Assembly: GCA_910580045.1 (NCBI GenBank)
Contig: CAJTXF010000039.1
Coordinates: 16,191 to 22,776 of the forward strand
Direction of reading: 5' to 3'
Length of the DNA stretch: 6,586 nucleotides
Origin: an uncultured Eubacteriales bacterium
Lineage (GTDB): Bacteria > Bacillota > Clostridia > Oscillospirales > Acutalibacteraceae
Positions within the stretch are counted from its first letter, which is position 1; each line of letters opens with the position of its first letter. Both the position numbers and the translations under genes were made by a program. This document shows, in pieces, positions 1 to 4,956 of the stretch. Under the pieces are notes generated by a model that was not told the origin of the DNA, made no database searches, and was given only the letters and a program-made list of their open reading frames with translations.

Positions 1-31
1 GGGGAACACAGATGATTATCTCTGTGGTTTG

Positions 32-46
32 GACAATCCCCCTGCC
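32..46 (+). repeat. 15-base direct repeat shared with the FNT coding region
   Basis: GACAATCCCCCTGCC occurs at 32-46 and again at 377-391, where it encodes DNPPA (residues 61-65) of the FNT protein. The upstream copy lies before the promoter and would read DNPPA in a short frame open from the window edge to a stop at 107-109. It could be a remnant of a partial duplication or chance. Confidence 0.4.
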
Positions 47-56
47 AGAGCCCCTC

Positions 57-85
57 TTGATTTTCCCATCCCCTTCCGCTATAAT
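57..85 (+). promoter_or_regulatory. Sigma-A type promoter of the FNT gene
   Basis: A -35 box TTGATT (57-62) and a perfect -10 box TATAAT (80-85) are separated by exactly 17 bases. Transcription should start near base 92, giving a leader of about 105 bases before the ATG at 197. No other promoter is evident between the window edge and the gene, so the transporter is probably a single-gene unit. Confidence 0.8.
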
Positions 86-96
86 GTAGTAAACGC

Positions 97-161
97 GCTT
101 GAAAATCGGTAAATCACGATTTTTAAGCAGGCCGGCGCAGACACGCCCGCACCGGCCTGCT
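97..161 (+). promoter_or_regulatory. Structured 5' leader: two overlapping hairpins
   Basis: Two stems follow the predicted transcription start. The first pairs 97-108 with 117-128: 12 base pairs, one of them G-T, around an 8-base loop. The second pairs 126-135 with 152-161: 10 perfect, GC-rich pairs around a 16-base loop. They share bases 126-128, so both cannot form completely at once. The single non-Watson-Crick pair is G-U only in plus-strand RNA, which agrees with the promoter direction. No T run follows the second stem (it is followed by TAACTATATA), so it is not a standard terminator. I do not recognise a known riboswitch class; an expression-control or RNA-stability role is inferred. 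Confidence 0.55.
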
Positions 162-185
162 AACTATATACCAAAACCCTGGAAT

Positions 186-193
186 GGAGCTCC
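186..193 (+). promoter_or_regulatory. Ribosome binding site inside a palindrome
   Basis: The Shine-Dalgarno core GGAG (186-189) lies 7 bases before the ATG at 197 and fixes that start. It is the left half of the perfect palindrome GGAGCTCC, so the site is self-complementary. A loop-free palindrome cannot fold tightly on itself, so any effect would need pairing with another segment or another RNA. This may be chance. Confidence 0.55.
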
Positions 194-196
194 TCT

Positions 197-820
197 ATGA
201 AACATCTTGTCACTTTCCTTTATGCTGTCCTGGCCGGGGCCGCCATCTCTATTGGCGGCGCTGCTTTCCTGGCCTCTGACAGCCGGGCTGTGGGCGCTGC
301 CCTATTCTCCGTGGGACTGTTCGCTGTATGCACCCTGGGCCTGAACCTGTTCACTGGCCGCGTCTGCTATGTTTTTGACAATCCCCCTGCCTATACTGCC
401 CAATGCGCTCTTATCTGGCTGGGGAACCTGGCAGGGGCCTGGCTCAGCGGCGGGGCCCTGACCCTCACCCGGCTGGACTGGTCAGGGAAGGCTGCCTCTA
501 TCTGCCGGGCAAAGCTGGATGACTCCCTGCTCAGCCTGTTTATTTTGGCAGTGTTCTGCAATATCCTTATCTATCTGGCAGTGGAGAGCTACAAAAACAA
601 CCCCCATCCACTGGGCAAATACCTGGGCCTGTTTTTGGGAGTGGCTGTGTTTGTGGCCGTGGGGTTTGAGCACTGCGTGGCCAATATGTTCTATTTCACT
701 GTGGCCGGGATGTGGAGCGGCCAGGCCTTTGTGGCCATCTTGGTGATGACCCTGGGCAACAGCGTGGGGGGCGTCCTTTTCCCCCTGTGCCGCAGGCTTC
801 GGGACAAGGCCGGGAAATAG
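197..820 (+). CDS. Formate/nitrite transporter (FNT) family channel
   Basis: An integral membrane channel for small monovalent anions; the family forms pentamers that move formate, nitrite or hydrosulfide. The sequence shows about six hydrophobic spans (near residues 6-27, 33-55, 66-88, 110-131, 142-168 and 173-195). Family hallmarks are GLNLFTG (48-54, the first broken-helix region), CNILIYLAV (121-129, matching the CNWLVCLA motif of FocA/NirC) and GFEHCVANMF (156-165), whose His159 matches the central pore histidine. At 207 residues it is clearly shorter than FocA or NirC (about 260-285 aa), lacking the N-terminal extension and having short loops. The start is set by GGAG 7 bases upstream. 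It has its own promoter and ends 1 base before the shared terminator. The family assignment is firm, but the substrate cannot be read from sequence. Formate fits a fermenter, and the LFTGR variant could equally suit a nitrite or hydrosulfide channel. Confidence 0.9.
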   Translation: MKHLVTFLYAVLAGAAISIGGAAFLASDSRAVGAALFSVGLFAVCTLGLNLFTGRVCYVFDNPPAYTAQCALIWLGNLAGAWLSGGALTLTRLDWSGKAASICRAKLDDSLLSLFILAVFCNILIYLAVESYKNNPHPLGKYLGLFLGVAVFVAVGFEHCVANMFYFTVAGMWSGQAFVAILVMTLGNSVGGVLFPLCRRLRDKAGK

Positions 821-821
821 C

Positions 822-857
822 AAAAAAAGCACGGCCCTGTCAGGGCCGTGCTTTTTT
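822..857. terminator. Bidirectional intrinsic terminator between convergent units
   Basis: A GC-rich stem (829-837 with 843-851, 9 perfect pairs, 5-base loop) is preceded by seven A residues (822-828) and followed by six T residues (852-857). It therefore works as a rho-independent terminator in both directions. It ends the FNT transcript from the left and the pilus operon from the right, whose last stop codon lies 38 bases away at 896-898. Confidence 0.93.
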
Positions 858-895
858 ATCCTGTTCTGGCAGCCAGCCGCAGCGGGCCGGGCCCC

Positions 896-1954
896 TTACC
901 CCAGCCTGCGCCGGAGGGTGTCCGGATTGTCCGCATAGTCCAGGGCCGTGTCCTTCTCAATCAGCCCCTGCTGGTACAGCTTGAGAATGGACTGGTCCAT
1001 GCTGACCATGCCCTCGCTGCCGCCGCTGGCAATGGCCTGGTCGATTTGGTGGGTCTTGCTCTCCCGAATCATAGAGCGGATGGCCCCGTTCATTATCATA
1101 ATCTCATAGGCAGGCACCAGCCCCCCCTGCTTATCCGGCAGAAGCTGCTGGCTGACCACTGCCTCCAGCACCATGGCCAGCTGGACCCGCACCTGAATCT
1201 GCTGGTCCCCAGGGAAGCTGTCCACAATTCTATCAATGGTGTTCACCGCGCCCTTGGTGTGCAGGGTGGCGATAAGCAGGTGGCCGGTCTCCGCGGCGGT
1301 CATAGCTGTGCGGATGGTCTCGTGGTCCCGCATCTCCCCCAGCAGCATCACGTCCGGGGCCTGGCGCAGGCAGGCCCGCAGGGCCGCCAGATAGTCCTGG
1401 GTGTCAATGGCAATCTCCCGCTGGCTGATAATGCTCTTGCAGTTCCTGTGCAGGTACTCAATAGGGTCCTCCAGGGTAATCACATGGGCCTCCCGGGTCT
1501 TGTTGATTCTGTCAATAATACAGGCCTGGGTGGTGGACTTGCCGCTGCCCGCCGTGCCGGTGACAAGCACCATGCCGTGGTTCAGCTCAGCCAAATCCAT
1601 GACCCCCTCTGGGATGTTCAGGCTGCGCCAGTCAGGCAGGTCAAAGGCCACAATGCGCACCACTGCCGCCAGGGAGCCCCGCTGCTTATAGGTGTTCACC
1701 CGAAAGCGGGCCAGCCCGGGCACCGCGCAGGAGAAGTCATCGTCCCCGTCCTCCTCCAAGTGCTCCATGGGCCGGTGGGCAATCTCATATATCTCGTGAA
1801 TCAGGGCCTTGGTGTGCTGGGGATACAGGGTGTCTGTGCCAATCATGCGCAGCCGTTTTTCCAGCTTTTCGCACACCGGGCTGCCGCTGATGATAAACAG
1901 GTCAGAGGCCCCGTCTGCCACAGCCTGTTGTAGATATGCCTGCACGTTTTCCAT
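896..1954 (-). CDS. pilT: PilT-type type IV pilus ATPase
   Basis: A cytoplasmic hexameric ATPase of the PilT/VirB11 secretion family, which in classical systems drives pilus retraction. At 352 aa it has PilT length (about 345-350), not the 500+ aa of PilB. Visible motifs are Walker A GTAGSGKST (133-141), the Asp box VITLEDPIEYLH (158-169), Walker B with GEMRD (206-210, the PilT form), the His box ending HLLIATLHT (225-233), and AIRSMIRE (291-298), a close match to the AIRNLIRE motif needed for retraction in PilT. All catalytic elements look intact. The ATG at 1954 has AGGAGG at 1968-1973, a rather long 13-base spacing. It is the last gene of the minus-strand pilus operon, separated from the pilin-like gene by 139 bases with no clear internal promoter, and is followed by the bidirectional terminator. 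PilU or another PilT paralogue is possible, as no PilB is in view for comparison. Confidence 0.92.
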   Translation of the reverse strand: MENVQAYLQQAVADGASDLFIISGSPVCEKLEKRLRMIGTDTLYPQHTKALIHEIYEIAHRPMEHLEEDGDDDFSCAVPGLARFRVNTYKQRGSLAAVVRIVAFDLPDWRSLNIPEGVMDLAELNHGMVLVTGTAGSGKSTTQACIIDRINKTREAHVITLEDPIEYLHRNCKSIISQREIAIDTQDYLAALRACLRQAPDVMLLGEMRDHETIRTAMTAAETGHLLIATLHTKGAVNTIDRIVDSFPGDQQIQVRVQLAMVLEAVVSQQLLPDKQGGLVPAYEIMIMNGAIRSMIRESKTHQIDQAIASGGSEGMVSMDQSILKLYQQGLIEKDTALDYADNPDTLRRRLG

Positions 1955-1970
1955 ATAGACTGATATACCT

Positions 1971-2010
1971 CCTGTTATGCGTGGTTACGCATGGTCATGC
2001 TTGGTTATGT
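1971..2010 (-). repeat. Imperfect 10-base tandem repeat with small hairpins before pilT
   Basis: Four consecutive 10-base units (from 1971, 1981, 1991 and 2001) share the plus-strand pattern nTGGTTAnGC; the first matches only in its last seven bases. They contain two small inverted repeats, GCGT/ACGC (1979-1990) and GCATG/CATGC (1989-2000), which share bases 1989-1990. The block overlaps and extends upstream from the ribosome binding site of pilT (1968-1973), so folding of this mRNA stretch could affect pilT translation. That role is inferred. Confidence 0.45.
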
Positions 2011-2071
2011 TCAGGGCTGCCCAAAGCGCGGAAAGCCTCTGCAAATGGACAAAATGGTTATCGCGGCCATT

Positions 2072-2093
2072 GGGCGGGGGAGAGGGGAGGGGG
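2072..2093 (+). other. G-quadruplex motif in the gap before pilT
   Basis: The plus strand carries four G runs of 3, 5, 4 and 5 separated by loops of 1, 3 and 1 bases (2072-2074, 2076-2080, 2084-2087, 2089-2093). This meets the usual short-loop quadruplex rule. It starts directly after the stop codon of the 134-aa pilin-like gene. The plus strand is the template strand for the operon, so the mRNA carries the C-rich complement. A structure here could slow polymerase ahead of pilT, but no function is shown. Confidence 0.6.
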
Positions 2094-2498
2094 TTATTCC
2101 CCGTCCCAATACACTGTGTTGTCAGACTCCTGCCACTCTGTTGTGGACACGGCCTGCCAGCGCAGAATCTCATAGACGCCGTCCGTCTGGCGGAGTTCCA
2201 CCGCCAGGGCCTGGGTATCCGAGATAGGGCAGCGATAGGTCACTGTATCCCCCTCCACAGTGACACCCTCCGGCATATCGCCCATGCGCAGCTGGGCCAG
2301 AATCTCCTGGGCCTGGGTGTCCGCGGCGTAGTAGTTTGTGACAGCTTTGGCGGAGGCGTCCCCCAGTCGCTGGTTGGCCCGGACCGTGGAAAGGCTCAGC
2401 AAGGCGAACACAGTCAGGCTCAGCACCGCGAACACCACCAGCAGGGAGCTGCCCCCCAACGCCGGGGGCGCGAAGCCGCTTTTCTCTCTTTTAGCCAT
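2094..2498 (-). CDS. Pilin-like membrane protein, PilX/GspK-like N-terminus
   Basis: A 134-aa protein with a short basic start, a Gly-Gly pair (residues 15-16), one hydrophobic span (about 17-38), then a helix containing NYYAADTQAQEIL (55-67) and a small soluble domain. The order GGSSLLVV, long hydrophobic helix, then YYAA resembles the N-terminus of PilX/GspK-type minor pilins, which often lack the Glu at position +5 and carry a similar YxAAExG segment. This is resemblance by eye, not a confirmed family match. The start is ATG at 2498, because GGAGGGGG (2504-2511) lies 5 bases upstream and the codon overlaps the previous gene's stop by 8 bases. An upstream in-frame start at 2564 would run far into that gene and is unlikely. 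It is probably translationally coupled to the 157-aa gene. Likely role: tip or assembly component of the pilus-like machine. Confidence 0.72.
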   Translation of the reverse strand: MAKREKSGFAPPALGGSSLLVVFAVLSLTVFALLSLSTVRANQRLGDASAKAVTNYYAADTQAQEILAQLRMGDMPEGVTVEGDTVTYRCPISDTQALAVELRQTDGVYEILRWQAVSTTEWQESDNTVYWDGE

Positions 2499-2964
2499 TG
2501 ATTCCCCCTCCATTCTGCCAGGCAAACTCCAGGCTGAACAGCTCCTTGCCGCTCTCTTGGTCATAGGCCGTGATTTGGCCCCGGTTCAGGGCCGCGTACT
2601 CCGAGGGGAGCCACACTGCCTCCAGCCGGTAGACAGCAGGCTCCTTCATCTGCTGTCCGTTTTCGTCGTAATAAAACACCGAGGCCGGGCCGGAGGTCTC
2701 CCGCTCCACATAGGAGCCCTCCTCTCCTCCGGCGGCGCTCTCCCCAGCCGTCAGGATGGGATGGGCGTCCGTCTGCCCGTACCCCAGGGCCTTGCACTGC
2801 TCTGCCAGGTTCTGGCACAGAAGCGCTGCCTGGTCCCGACGCTGGTTTTCCTGGGAGATGCTGTCCGACAGCACAAAGGCCTGCAGGCACAGGGCCGCCG
2901 CCAGGGCGAACACCAGAATCATCACCATCTGCTCCATCATCACCAAAGGCGCTTTGCTTTTCAC
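2491..2964 (-). CDS. Pilin-like membrane protein with intramembrane Glu
   Basis: A 157-aa protein with one N-terminal hydrophobic span (about residues 7-32) and a soluble C-terminal domain. The start reads MKSKAPLVMMEQMVMILVFA. Glu11 sits where Glu+5 of type IV pilins would be if cleavage fell after Pro6, but the conserved Gly at -1 is absent, so normal prepilin peptidase processing is doubtful. The chosen start is GTG at 2964: GAGGTG lies 6 bases upstream and the codon forms a 4-base GTGA overlap with the preceding stop. A GTG at 2973 would add three residues and has a weaker site. Position between other pilin-like genes supports a minor pilin or pseudopilin role. I do not recognise a named family. 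Confidence 0.72.
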   Translation of the reverse strand: MKSKAPLVMMEQMVMILVFALAAALCLQAFVLSDSISQENQRRDQAALLCQNLAEQCKALGYGQTDAHPILTAGESAAGGEEGSYVERETSGPASVFYYDENGQQMKEPAVYRLEAVWLPSEYAALNRGQITAYDQESGKELFSLEFAWQNGGGING

Positions 2965-3443
2965 CGGCTCCACCTCTCTCCCCCCCGCAGGGCCAGATAG
3001 ACGCGCTGGGACTGGCCCTGGCTGTCTGTCACGTCAATTGTGATTTCCCTCTCTGAGCAGGAGATTGTCATGCTCTCCAAGGCCAGGATGGGCTCCCCGT
3101 CCTCTGGGCTCAGGCCGTCCTCTGGGGCGCTGTACAGCTCCATCAGGCTCCCGTCCCAGCAGTAGATTCGGGTTATGTAGTCCTCTCCCAGGCCCAGCAC
3201 CAGGCAGTCCGCGCCGCCGAAATCCTCCACGGCAATGCTGCCGCTGGCATCCGCCTGGCGGACGCGCTGGGTGATGTACTGAACGCAGGTGCGCTCTTCA
3301 TGGGCAGTGTCATCCCGCTGGGTCAGATTCCGATAGGCGTCCGCCCCGGTGAGCAGCACCATTAAAATGCACACCGCGAACACGGCGAAGAGCAGAAGCG
3401 CCGCCAGTCCGTCCAATCTATGTTTCACTGTGTTTCTCTTCAT
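2961..3443 (-). CDS. Single-span membrane protein, possibly DUF4860-like
   Basis: A 160-aa protein with a basic N-terminus, one hydrophobic span (about residues 12-32), then a segment with RTCVQYITQRVRQ (51-63) and a beta-rich C-terminal domain (about 75-155). The shape recalls small Clostridia proteins labelled DUF4860 that sit in pilus-like operons; that family name is from memory and unconfirmed. There is no G|FTLxE prepilin signal. Its ATG at 3443 overlaps the previous stop by 4 bases (ATGA), and a weak GGAAAAG site lies upstream, so coupled translation is likely. Four Cys residues (53, 80, 95, 129) fall in the predicted external part. Likely a minor-pilin or assembly protein of the same complex; the molecular role is unknown. 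Confidence 0.75.
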   Translation of the reverse strand: MKRNTVKHRLDGLAALLLFAVFAVCILMVLLTGADAYRNLTQRDDTAHEERTCVQYITQRVRQADASGSIAVEDFGGADCLVLGLGEDYITRIYCWDGSLMELYSAPEDGLSPEDGEPILALESMTISCSEREITIDVTDSQGQSQRVYLALRGGERWSR

Positions 3444-3763
3444 GATGTCTTTTCCAATACTGTAATATCCGGCATCAGGTTTTCGGCAAAGGCCACATAC
3501 TGCACCGTGTACCGCTCCCTGTCAATCTGTACGCCGTAATGCTTCTCTAAATACTCCAAATCCGTGGGGTACGCCCCCTCTGTGGCATAGCAGGCCACGC
3601 ATCCCTTGCGCAAAGCCTCTTCCAGCTGGCGCAGGCCCTCGGCAGACTGGCCCTCCTGCAGGCTGCCCAGGGCAGCCACAAAAAACACCAGCGCCGCGGC
3701 AGCGGCTGCTATGCCCAGCAGGGCCTTCACAGGCCCGCCCCACCGGGCTCGACCGCCGGTCAT
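3440..3763 (-). CDS. Small pseudopilin-like membrane protein
   Basis: A 107-aa protein with a hydrophobic span (about residues 13-35) followed by a helix and a short globular tail. The stretch CYATEGAYPTDLEYLEKHYG (58-77) resembles the YxxExGxYPTxLxxL segment seen after the N-terminal helix of type IV pilins and GspG-type pseudopilins. No prepilin cleavage motif and no membrane Glu are present. A CxxC pair occurs at 55-58. I chose the ATG at 3763, which follows the platform gene's stop by 4 bases and has GGTGAGG just upstream. A TTG at 3775 would extend it by four residues but has no ribosome binding site. It could be a truncated pseudopilin analogue or a stabiliser of the platform protein encoded just before it. 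Confidence 0.7.
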   Translation of the reverse strand: MTGGRARWGGPVKALLGIAAAAAALVFFVAALGSLQEGQSAEGLRQLEEALRKGCVACYATEGAYPTDLEYLEKHYGVQIDRERYTVQYVAFAENLMPDITVLEKTS

Positions 3764-3767
3764 GGCC

Positions 3768-4814
3768 TCACCCAATGGCTGCCATGATGTTCATCAGCGG
3801 CAGCATCACAGACAGGAGAATCATGCCCACCAAAATGGAGCATACCAGCACCAGCGCGGGCTCTACCCGGCTGACCTGGTCCTCCAGGGCGGCCTGGCTC
3901 TCCTCAGACAAATCCTGGGCCAGCTTTTCCATCACAGTGTCTCCAGCGCCGCTGCGCTGGCCCAGCTCCAGCAGGCGGCACTGGGCCGCTGGCAGCAGGC
4001 CGCTCTCCTTCATGGCAGCGCTGAGGGTCTCCCCGTTGTCCAGGCGGCCCCGGCAGTCCTCGCACCGCTTTTGGGCAGGGGGGATGTCTGCCATCAGGTT
4101 TCCGGCCAGGGAGACAGCCTCCTCCATAGGCAGGCCGCTGGCCATGCCCATGGACAGGGCCTGGGCCACCCGGGCGTTGTTCATTTTGCGGGAGAGGCCC
4201 TTGTCCCCCCGCTTGCCCCGCCATAGGGCCATGACCTTGCCCCGGAAGCCGCTGGACCCAGCAAACAGCCCAAAGAACACCAACAGCGCCCCCAGCACTG
4301 CCAGCAGCAGCGGCATGGCCTTGTCCAGCCACTGGCCAATAACCAGAAGCCCCCCGGCCATCCCAGTGAGCCGCCCGCCCAGAGAGGCGTACACATCCTC
4401 AAAAATCGGCAGCACCTGTACCAGCAGCACGGTGATGACCACCAGCATCAGGGCCAGCATTACAGCAGGGTAGAGCAAAGCGCTGCGTACCCGCCGGTCC
4501 ATGCGGGCTCGCTCCTCATAGTACCCGGACAGGGAGCGCAGGGCCTCCTCCAGCCTGCCCGCCTGCTCGCCCACCTCTACCAGGCCGCACACATACACCG
4601 GGAAGCACCCCGCCTCCCGCATGACAGCAGAGAGGCCCATGCCCTCGTCAGCCTTGGCGGACATGGCCTTGAGCAGCTCTTTGTCGCTGCCGGAGCTCTC
4701 CTCCACCATCAGGGCCAGGCCATCGCCCACACTTACCCCCGCGTGCAGAAGCATGGACAGCTCCAGGCACAGGGAAGCGACGCTCTCATTTCCCAGAATT
4801 TTTTTCACCTTCAA
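3768..4814 (-). CDS. pilC: Type IV pilus/type II secretion platform protein (PilC/GspF family)
   Basis: The inner-membrane platform protein on which the ATPases act and around which the pilus is assembled. At 348 aa it carries the two family repeats (about residues 10-135 and 212-340). Hydrophobic spans lie near 114-135, 167-185 and 317-341. Family features include LLHAGVSVGDGL (22-33), the YYEE turn (98-101), ALLYPAVM (112-119) and the closing VEPALVLV...MLPLMNIM region (318-344). It is slightly shorter than classical PilC (about 400 aa) because the N-terminal cytoplasmic lead is short. The start is TTG at 4814, set by AAAGGAGG (4820-4827) 5 bases upstream; a GTG two codons later has poorer spacing. 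It is the first gene of the operon, about 23 bases after the predicted transcription start. GspF rather than PilC cannot be excluded from sequence alone, but the PilT-type ATPase in the same operon favours the pilus side. Confidence 0.9.
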   Translation of the reverse strand: MKVKKILGNESVASLCLELSMLLHAGVSVGDGLALMVEESSGSDKELLKAMSAKADEGMGLSAVMREAGCFPVYVCGLVEVGEQAGRLEEALRSLSGYYEERARMDRRVRSALLYPAVMLALMLVVITVLLVQVLPIFEDVYASLGGRLTGMAGGLLVIGQWLDKAMPLLLAVLGALLVFFGLFAGSSGFRGKVMALWRGKRGDKGLSRKMNNARVAQALSMGMASGLPMEEAVSLAGNLMADIPPAQKRCEDCRGRLDNGETLSAAMKESGLLPAAQCRLLELGQRSGAGDTVMEKLAQDLSEESQAALEDQVSRVEPALVLVCSILVGMILLSVMLPLMNIMAAIG

Positions 4815-4843
4815 ACCAGCCTCCTTTGCGAACTTACTCCCTT

Positions 4844-4872
4844 ATTTTACCTTAAATCCGCCAGTTTGTAAA
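4844..4872 (-). promoter_or_regulatory. Promoter of the pilus-like operon
   Basis: On the minus strand, -35 TTTACA (4867-4872) and -10 TAAAAT (4844-4849) are 17 bases apart, each with five of six consensus bases. The start would fall near 4837, leaving a leader of only about 23 bases that holds the strong AAAGGAGG site. The -35 box directly abuts the T-rich tail of the upstream terminator, so any readthrough from the lipoprotein gene would also feed this operon. Confidence 0.82.
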
Positions 4873-4875
4873 GGG

Positions 4876-4912
4876 AAAAATAGCGGTCCCCCAGCCTGCG
4901 CCGGGGGACCGC
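4876..4912 (-). terminator. Intrinsic terminator of the transglutaminase lipoprotein gene
   Basis: A perfect 10-base-pair stem (4883-4892 with 4903-4912) with a 10-base loop is followed on the minus strand by TATTTTT (4882-4876). It lies 44 bases after the lipoprotein stop codon. The stem and loop contain a 16-base stretch (4889-4904) also found at 899-914 at the end of pilT. Confidence 0.85.
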
Positions 4913-4956
4913 GTTTCATTTCAGTTTTTCTCAGCCCCTAGAGGCCGGATGTTCCA

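Noticed and set aside
2..109. A short plus-strand frame open from the left edge
   Set aside because: It contains the -35 and -10 boxes of the FNT promoter and has no recognisable protein similarity beyond the 15-base repeat. It is kept only as a weak finding.
126..161. The GC-rich hairpin before the FNT gene as a transcription terminator
   Set aside because: No run of T follows the stem, so a standard rho-independent terminator is not supported.
848..1933. A 361-codon open frame on the plus strand
   Set aside because: It lies antisense over the PilT gene, whose motifs are unmistakable. GC-rich coding DNA often leaves long open antisense frames, and the predicted protein shows no recognisable domain.
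1955..2093. A separate promoter for pilT in the gap
   Set aside because: I looked for paired -35 and -10 boxes on the minus strand and found no combination with good matches and 16-18 base spacing.
3606..4473. Two long plus-strand frames opposite the platform gene
   Set aside because: Both are shadows of the PilC/GspF gene, with low-complexity composition and no family motif.
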